A stretch of DNA of 64,000 bases from Magnolia sinica (taxonomy: Eukaryota; Streptophyta; Magnoliopsida; Magnoliales; Magnoliaceae), in assembly GCF_029962835.1 (NCBI RefSeq), contig NC_080588.1:47661001-47725000 (forward strand). Direction: 5' to 3'. Numbering within the stretch: position 1 is the stretch's first letter; every line of letters begins with the position of its first letter. Positions 56,946 to 64,000 of this stretch are shown here, piece by piece. The notes under the pieces were generated by a model. That model made no database searches, was not told the DNA's origin, and saw only the letters and a list, made by a program, of their open reading frames with translations. The position numbers and the translations under genes are program-made.

Positions 56946-57679
56946 GTCAAATCGCATATGCGATTGTATGCAATCTGCATATGCTGTTCGCATATGCGAT
57001 CGCACAATCACATATGCCATGGCATATTTTTTATAAAATAATAATAAAAATTTAAAAATGAATGTTTTTTTAAAGGAAAACTTGCCTAGTTATTACACAT
57101 GATTGGATTAGGTTATTTTATTTCTTTCATTATAGTTTGAGTGTTTCATTAAGTTATATATTTAACTACTTATATTATATTATATAAAGTTTAACAAAAC
57201 AATCAAGCTACATTAAAAGAGAACTAATTATTATAAACTTCGAACAAAGAAATTTTACTGATAAATGGATAACTTGAAACAACTTACAAGTTATAGCTTA
57301 CAACTTAATTTACAAAAAGAAAGCACATAAAATACAAAAAAAATAAACATACTTGAAATAATTGTAGAAAGATTAGAGTAAGAGATTTAGAGCTTTGGAG
57401 TAAAGAATAGTGAAAATGGAGGGGATATGAGTGCCTATTTATAGGCAAAATTTCTCCAAATTGACAAAATAAAAAAATTAAAATTGGTTCCATTATGGTT
57501 ATTAGAAAATATGTGATCGCATATGCAGAGTATGCGATCGCATACTCGCATATGTGATTGCATATAAAAGTATGCCATGGCATACTTTCCAGGATCGCAT
57601 ATGTCATCATGGCATATGCGATTCGATCCACAGTATGCACATATGTGATCGCATATGCGCATATGCGATTGCATTTGAC
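56946..57679. mobile_element. Foldback element rich in GCATATGC palindromes, with own TATA box
   Basis: The ends GTCAAATCGCATATGCGATT (56946) and, on the minus strand from 57679, GTCAAATGCAATCGCATATG are inverted. Both subterminal regions consist of repeated palindromes such as CGCATATGCG, GCGATCGC and GCCATGGC. The AT-rich centre holds, on the minus strand, CTATAAATAG (about 57435-57445) followed by leader-like sequence. No protein was found and no duplication is certain. Confidence 0.6.
57435..57445 (-). promoter_or_regulatory. TATA box inside the foldback element
   Basis: The plus strand reads cctatttatagg, giving CCTATAAATAGG on both strands. The minus strand continues with pyrimidine-rich leader-like sequence (ctttactccaaagctctaa). 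Confidence 0.4.
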
Positions 57680-59084
57680 AATAATGACAGCTATGACTTC
57701 AAAATTCAAATTTAATCTCTCCTACCATTACAGACAAGAAAAGAGAAATCTCTACCGCATTTTTAATCCTTCACAGACCCTAAACTGTTGCAACTCCTCC
57801 CACCTTAGAGAAGCTTTGTTAATGTAGATGATGTCCCCAAGGCAAGAATTGATTGCCACCATCGCCTCTTTGGTTCAAAACTCTAGAAGGACCTTGAAGA
57901 GATGGAACCATACCATTGAGTCATCAAAGAGAGACTATTCTTCCCATCTACATAGAGAAAGGCCTGGACGATTCCAGAAATAGTGACCGACAAAGATAAC
58001 TCTGTTGTTGTACTCCATATGGCAGAGTGGGACCCAAAAGACCCGATCAAACAATTGTTGAAGAAGAAAGTCCTCCAACAGACTATAAGAATGGTAGTGC
58101 CAGAAAGAAAGATAGGAAATCGAAGCACCTTCTTTCATAGAAGCAATAAGGCTCCATTGAAGATAGACTTTATCAATGGCATGGGGAGGAGGAGGAGGAT
58201 GGACCAAACTAGGGACCAAGGATTCCATTAGAGCCAGTGACCGGGATTGCATGGCCACTCCATCCACTCCCCCATTCAAGGGAGGAAGCTCCATAAGATC
58301 CTCCTTAAAGGATACTTGGGCCTCTGTCTAGATGACACCTTCTCCGACCAAACAATCCTGAGCAAATGAGGAAGAAGGAGCATACATGTCTTCCTTGGTC
58401 TTCCCTCCTAGAACTTTACCATTTCCAACCTACCCTTCTGTGTTCACCACCGTTGGCCACATAATGAGCTCACTGGTCTCTGATCTCCTTACCATTGAAT
58501 CACTTGCCATGAACACACCCACCCCTAACACACCTACTCGGACCTCTACATAGCAAGAGCACTCCGCTCCTCCCTTGTTATAGCCACCTCTAGACCTTGA
58601 CCTCTTAGAATAGGAAACTTTTCACCCATAGGAAGATCTCCCCCTCGAAGGATATATGTTCCTGATCTCCACTTCTGCCCAACTTCATTCTCTATTAGAG
58701 GCCCGGGTACCTCTACTATCCAATCTCCTCGTTCCTTTGCGAGAAGCCTCCCTCAAACCAGACCTGTTAGAATCTCTAGTGTCATTTGCTCTCTCTTCAC
58801 TCGAAACATCACTAGAGTGTCTTCTCTCGCCATCTCTTGAAGACTCAAATGGTTCACACCTGTTTTCTCCAAGATGACCACCCCATACATTGTTGAGGGA
58901 AAGAAAGAGAATACCAGGATGTTGAGGGAAAGAAGGAGAATACCAGGAGTGGTTGCGTATCCTGCATTGTGTGGAGGGAAGGGAGAAAATTTGGTCTCTA
59001 AAGAACTAAAATGAATATTGACATTATTGATATGGAAAAGGACATTGAGGGGAAGTTTCTACATCTAATAAAGTCAAACTAAAA

Positions 59085-60215
59085 AATGAATGGGTTTCAA
59101 TGGACCTGCACTAATGTCTACAAGCTTGTTGAAGCTGCAAGGTAGGCAGATATTTGGGTTGAAGATGGAAATATACTGTCATTGTTGGAGGGCCCTTGGT
59201 GTGTTGCATGCGACTTCAACACCATTCGTTTCTCCTCAAGATGATGGAGCGCAGTTGGGTTACAACTAGCATGAAAGGTTTTCAACAAATCAACGAAAGC
59301 CAACTGATAGACATCTCAATGGATGCTCGTGTATTTACTTGATGGAACAAACACACAATCTTAGTAGAATGCAGACTGGATCAGTTCCTTATCTCTAAAT
59401 ATTGGGACAAGCATTACCATAGCTTGCCAAGATCCATTTTTCCAGCACCAAAATCAGACAATCAACTGCTTACGCTTGACTCAGGGGTATTATATAACGG
59501 CCAATTCCTTTTTAAATTTGAAAACATGTAATTAAATATTATAGTTTCATGAAATAGGATGATTTGTGGTGGAATGAATCAAATTTCAAGGGTTGGGTTG
59601 GCTTTAAATTCTCAAAGAAAGTACAATATGTGAAACAAAAGGTCAAGGTTTGGAAGAAAACAACATTTTTAAGGTTGGAAGAATGGAAGTAATTGATTCT
59701 GGATGAGATCACTGATAATGACTCAGAGGGAGTTTCAGATGCACTTCTGGCCCCTCACTCGGAGTGTATGGAAGGGCTCCATACCTCCTCATATCCTCCC
59801 TCCTTAACATTCTCAACAACGAAAAAAGATTTTAGAAGAAAATCTTGTGTACATGGTGACAAAAATATATCTTTCACCTTATTGCTAATGCAACGAGAAG
59901 ACGTGATAACAAACAATATTCTTGCAATTTGCAATGTGTAATGAACTGTTTGAAACAAACAATATTATTGTAATGTGTAATGAACTATTTGAAAGGAGCT
60001 GCATTCACAAAGGAGCCAATACTACTATCACACTATTCCTAAGATAAAAGAGTGGAAGACTTATCAGACTTCTGTCCAAGTAGCCTTTCAAGATACTTAT
60101 ACAAAATCTTAGCCAAAGATCATTTCAATGGAGATGGATTTCATCATTTCCCATTTCAAGGAGAATTCATGTTGGGTAGGCAAATCCTGGATGTCATTCT
60201 GATTGTCATGTAGAT
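59085..60215 (+). pseudogene. L1 LINE ORF2 fragment (endonuclease and start of RT)
   Basis: Endonuclease words appear in shifting frames: VYKLVEAAR, LLEGPWCVACDFNTIRFSS, DARVFTWWNKHT and LDQFLISKYWDKHY. An RT start follows at about 60045-60215: VEDLSDFCPSSLSRYLYKIL, then FPFQGEFMLGRQILD. It is truncated where LTR-like sequence begins at about 60216. Confidence 0.7.
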
Positions 60216-60990
60216 GTAGATTCTAGAAAGAGAAGCAAAGATAAAACATATTAGATTGCTAGATGTCATCGAAAACTTATTCAAATGCCCAGGAACCGAA
60301 TGCCCTTTATAATAAGTATGAGTTCCAATGGCCAGGAAACAGACAGATAACGATGACATCGAGGTGGTCTTCGATGACATCAAGGGTACCTCGATGACAT
60401 CAAGAAAATCTGATAATACGATATATTTCTTGCTGGACATATCCGAGTTACCTGTTCAATGTCATCGAGTGGTCTTCGATGCCATTGAAGGGAAGCTTCG
60501 ATGCCATTGAAGGAGACCTCGATGCCATCAAGAAAATCAGATTAAATAATCAATTCTTGCTCGACATATCTGATTTCTTGTTCGATGCCATCGAAGACCC
60601 TTCGAGGTCTGCTTGATGGGATCGAGCACCACTTGAAAACTGTTGTTTTGAGCGTATGTTTTCACAGTAGCTTCGAACCTCTTCTAATCTTACTTATCAT
60701 GTTCCAATTAGGTTCTTAAGGATAAAGGATGATCAATAAGGTTTACCTCTTAAGCTAAGATCATCTAAAGGTTCAAGGATTATTTTGGGTCAAGGGTTAA
60801 AGCCAGCACGACACCTCATTTACTTGTACTTTGCTCCTTGATACTCTTTACTCTTGTGTCTTCGGTCTTCAACTTCCAAAGGCTTAACCGACTAAATGAT
60901 ACAAGGACTCACGTGATTGACAAACAGGATGCACAAATCAGTGCACTGGCACTGTATCTTTTCTTTTCCTTTTTCTTCCAAACCATCTTA
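60216..60990. mobile_element. LTR-like segment with TCGATGNCATCGA repeats
   Basis: At least eight copies of tcgatgRcatcRa-type words occur between 60347 and 60620. Two diverged larger repeats start cctcgatgacatcaagaaaa (about 60391) and cctcgatgccatcaagaaaa (about 60508). Such motif-dense blocks occur in Copia LTRs; no LTR ends or coding region were found to prove it. Confidence 0.35.
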
Positions 60991-61292
60991 GAACTAAGTG
61001 AATAACTTTATTTCATTTCACTTCTCTTTCAAAAAACATCCAGTAGCTCAAGTGACGAGGAGGTTTGGTTGGGAGAAAGAGGTCAAGGGATTAAGGGCCC
61101 TCATTAGCAAAAATGTTTTTTTTTTTAATCAAAACTCATCACAGTCTCTAAATAAGGAAGAAAATACAGATTCTCTCCCAAATTAGTAAAAGCCAGCACA
61201 TTATTACAAAGAGATGAGGGGGAATTGGTGTGAGGAGGTTCTATATAAAGGGCCTCACGTCTCCACGCATGGGGACGTACGACCCCTAAGAC

Positions 61293-61294
<2 letters not shown>

Positions 61295-61332
<38 letters not shown>
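61295..61332. repeat. (AG)n microsatellite
   Basis: AG dinucleotide run of about 19 units. Confidence 0.95.
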
Positions 61333-61335
<3 letters not shown>

Positions 61336-61339
61336 GCAT

Positions 61340-63022
61340 GGGAAGGATCCACTTCATCCATTGTGTGGGGCCCAATCTCCTCGGCTTATTTCAACCCTTA
61401 ATCAAACTCCAAGTAAGCCCAAGCATCCTTTTCTTTTGATTTTGTAGAAATAACTTCATAACTCTTGTTTTCTTCTTTTCACTATGATTGATCTACGGGC
61501 TGAAGTAAGAAAACTCATGCTTAGGATTTCCTAAAGCATGATCCACACCATTAAAAGTGTTTAGATGATGATCTTAGCCCAAGAAAACCACTCATTGAAA
61601 AAAGGGATCTCATTGTATTGTTTTCACTCAAAATCACACCCTTGGATTGGTGGACCGCATGAGGGCTGAAGTGGGAGCCCATCATTTTTGCTAAATAGGC
61701 CAGGGGCCACAGTCCTAGAGTGAACCGTGAGTTGCGTGTAGGTGTCCTCATGGTCCCACTTTGGGACCAGTTTTTGGACCAGTTCGGGACTGGATTGGGT
61801 CCCGGCTTTGTGGGCGTCAAAAGGCCTTGTCACCATGGTATTTGAGGAGTGTGGGGCCCACTAAGGACTCCTTGTATCCACCAAAATCAGCGGCCTATTT
61901 TTTCTTATATAAAAAATCTGATTTATGGCTATGATCTTACACACACACACACACACAAAATTGCAATCTTTGAGAAAATCAGGTTTAAGGGCATTTTTGG
62001 GACTAAAGTGGGACCCACTTGCATAATGAAGATCTCACCATCATGATCAAAAGATTAGATCAGCAGCCAGGCCATAAAAGTATGATTTTGATCATGAGGG
62101 TGGAAATCTATCCAACATCACCTATGCATATATCAATGGTTTTGGCCCAAGTGCCATAAAAGTGATTTTTGGGCCTAATTAAAAGAATTGTTGGATAACC
62201 TAAATTGGACCCATTAATAGTTCTAAAAAGCACATGGATTTAAGATTTTGGGCCAAATCTATATATTATTATCATTTTGGGCCTATTGGAAAACTAGCCC
62301 ATTGCTAGGTAACTTAGGGGATTTATCTTTCCCAATATAATTGTCATGATTGTGGGACACTAGAGTGGGGCCCCATTGTACGGAACACATCTGGAAATAA
62401 GTAAATTAGTATGCATCAGCAAATGAAAACCAAGCCAATGCTTAATGGGCCTAAGTCAAGCCCACTTCCTATAAACGTTGTTTTGGGCCACTTTGGGCTT
62501 ATCCATGGAAATGGGCCTCATAGACCCTATGGGTGAAGCGGGACCCACTAGTATTCCAATAATCGCAGCCATGAATTTTTGGTATGCTTATATAAACGGT
62601 TTAGGAAAATCATTTATTTTACCATACTTGGACCATTTAGTGTAAATTGTCACTTTAAGGGCCTAGAATTGTAATATTGGGCTTTTAGTGAACTTATGGG
62701 GAATTGGCAAAGTGGGGTTTGGACGATGTGAGAGACTCATTTGAAGATCCACAAGAGAATAGTACGGTTAAATCAAGCCCATTGTGATTTTAGGTTATTT
62801 TGAGAGAAAAACCCACTAATGGCCCAATGCATCAACCTAGGACCAAGTGTGTAACTTATAGCTATTCTATTGAGATGGACCACTAATGTTAAGATAGTGT
62901 GATAGACTTGACCACAGAGAGGGACCACTAATGTTAAGATAGTGTGATAGACTTGACCCTCATAGGTTATTTTGGACCCCAATCATCAATAACTTGACTT
63001 ACATTAACTTAAGGTAGGAGGA
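61340..63022. other. Non-coding, possible retrotransposon LTR or intergenic
   Basis: No coding region. There are many gggcccac, gtgggacccact and tgggcctaat words, a CA microsatellite (about 61938-61957), and a 37-bp repeat with a 45-bp period at 62877-62913 and 62922-62958. Confidence 0.4.
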
Positions 63023-63030
63023 GTCTATAT

Positions 63031-63205
63031 CAAGGTGTTCCAAAATGGTAATGGTGGCCATAACGGCCACCACCATTACCATTATGATACAGGCCGTAAC
63101 AGCCGTTACAACCCCTGTATCGGCCATTACGGCCGTTTTTTATTTTTTGAAAAATGTTGTTACTGGACCGTTACGGCTGTTACATAACTGATTTTGAATA
63201 CCTTG
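63031..63205. mobile_element. 175-bp hAT MITE with perfect 8-bp target duplication
   Basis: The ends are CAAGGTGTTCCAAAATGG (63031) and, on the minus strand from 63205, CAAGGTATTCAAAATCAG. The flanks gtctatat (63023-63030) and gtctatat (63206-63213) are identical. The interior is rich in ggccgtaac and ccgttac words, as in the element at 34924. Confidence 0.9.
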
Positions 63206-63213
63206 GTCTATAT

Positions 63214-63859
63214 GTATAGTAAAAATTAAATAAAAACACAATTTAATGTAAGACTACTTGTAAGGTCACACTAATGGACCATTAGTACACTTAAGTAAGT
63301 CTAAGTTAGGATTGAAGACTTTTGTGGTGAACACGAGAACATTTTTCCTCGTAAGGATAATTTAGGAAAGTCTATTTATGGGAAGTTTCCTGAATTAGCA
63401 TGAAAGGTCAGGATCGAGCCAATAAGAATCCCAAGTCATCCAATAAGAAAACGAGGTTAAAAAGGAAACCAAACGGGAAGTGTATTCAAAGGACTTTGAT
63501 GGACGTACATTGTATGTGTGTGGAAACATTTTGGTGAGTGGTTCTAAATCCAAGTCCTTATATTTTTCTGATTTTGGTATATTTAGCAAGTTTCTATTTT
63601 TGCAAATTTTATTCATGTGACAGTAATTTTTTGAAAAGTTCTATTTATGGAAATTTCAATATTTGAAAAAATATTTGTGAAATGATCTATTTTTGAAAAG
63701 TTCTAGAAAAGGGTTATTTTTAGAAAGTTTGCATTCATACATGTCTACACCACCAGAAACAGTGATTTAACTAAGAGATGGTGAGAATTATTTCAGGAGT
63801 GTTTATGAGGCCATTTTATAAGTGACTTTCATGAGTGATAGTGAGGTTATATTCATGAG
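63214..63859. other. Non-coding, nothing recognised
   Basis: AT-rich sequence with runs of related words (gaaaagttctatttatgg and gaaaagttctagaaa), but no coding region or clear element ends. Confidence 0.4.
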
Positions 63860-64000
63860 TGTCACGTCCCCAAATCCAAAACCATAGCTAAGGCTAACCC
63901 CAGCCTTAGGTTTAGGTCATGACTTGGGTTAAAAGTAAAAATAAACATTCACTCCACAAAATTCACATCCAAACCATGCATACCGAGTAATAACTACTAA
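63860..64000 (+). mobile_element. Possible start of a gypsy LTR
   Basis: TGTCACGTCCCCAAATCC at 63860 resembles the TGTCACGCCCC-type start of several plant gypsy LTRs. The rest lies outside the window, so neither the end nor the family can be confirmed. Confidence 0.3.

Larger units (their letters stand above)
55091..58960 (-). mobile_element. Probable L1 ORF1 remnant on the minus strand, interrupted
   Basis: It lies upstream of the minus-strand L1 ORF2, where ORF1 is expected. The minus-strand frame at 57935-58294 (AIDKVYLQWSLIASMKEGA, PGLSLCRWEE) and Pro/Ser-rich frames around 58400-58900 are compatible with a degenerate ORF1, but no domain is certain. It is interrupted by a CT microsatellite (56221-56254), unassigned GC-richer sequence (56260-56945) and a foldback element (56946-57679). 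Confidence 0.35.

Noticed and set aside
56944..57690. CRISPR-like array from the repeated GCATATGC words
   Set aside because: The repeats are palindromic and irregularly spaced, without unique spacers, and the genome is eukaryotic.

Overview
The window is nuclear DNA of a flowering plant. The evidence is two intron-containing genes of plant families, plant-type Athila (Ty3/gypsy), Copia, L1, RTE, PIF/Harbinger, hAT and Mutator-like transposons, TATAAATAG promoter boxes, and many TA, GA and TC microsatellites. The very abundant short elements rich in GTGGTCCAC and GGGCCCAC remind me of magnoliid trees, but that is only an impression. Nothing bacterial, plasmid, phage, CRISPR or tRNA-like was found.

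Region 1 (1-21430) is a three-level nest. An old Copia-type LTR (about 1-479 and 20394-21430) holds a PIF/Harbinger transposon (about 480-20390). The Harbinger holds a degenerate minus-strand Athila-clade retrotransposon (895 to about 11090). The Harbinger carries a broken DDE transposase (14801-16178) and a broken Myb/SANT-like ORF (16420-17596). It also carries a third ORF (17858-18228) that resembles the RNase H1 N-terminal/caulimovirus viroplasmin domain, with a hydrophobic tail. I do not know that ORF as a standard Harbinger component.

Region 2 (21391-29200) has a minus-strand gypsy gag fragment with a candidate promoter, followed by a stack of non-autonomous DNA elements. These are a Mutator-like MITE with a 9-bp target duplication, two tandem Tourist-like copies joined by a near-perfect palindrome, and a 2.15-kb hAT-like element sitting inside a small palindrome.

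Region 3 (29250-31640) contains the one apparently intact gene. It is a six-exon plus-strand gene for a C2-domain protein whose tail is Pro/Tyr-rich and then extremely Thr-rich. The proposed exons join without a frame break.

Region 4 (34671-50283) is a minus-strand gene of the small-RNA-degrading nuclease (SDN) family. It has a DEDDh 3'-5' exonuclease domain followed by an RRM-like C-terminal part. Six coding exons can be placed and all junctions keep frame. One intron is about 11.6 kb and is filled with L1, RTE and hAT insertions. A 2.27-kb hAT element (34924-37191) with an 8-bp target duplication sits inside the first RRM exon, so this copy is probably a pseudogene or makes a truncated nuclease. 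The first exons were not found.

Region 5 (50860-64000) is mostly transposon debris. It holds a minus-strand L1 carrying a hAT insertion, a palindrome-rich foldback element with its own TATA box, a plus-strand L1 fragment, an LTR-like stretch with repeated TCGATGNCATCGA motifs, a 175-bp hAT MITE with a perfect 8-bp target duplication, and a possible gypsy LTR start at the right edge. A 500-bp homopolymer-like stretch at 46838-47345 looks like an assembly scar.
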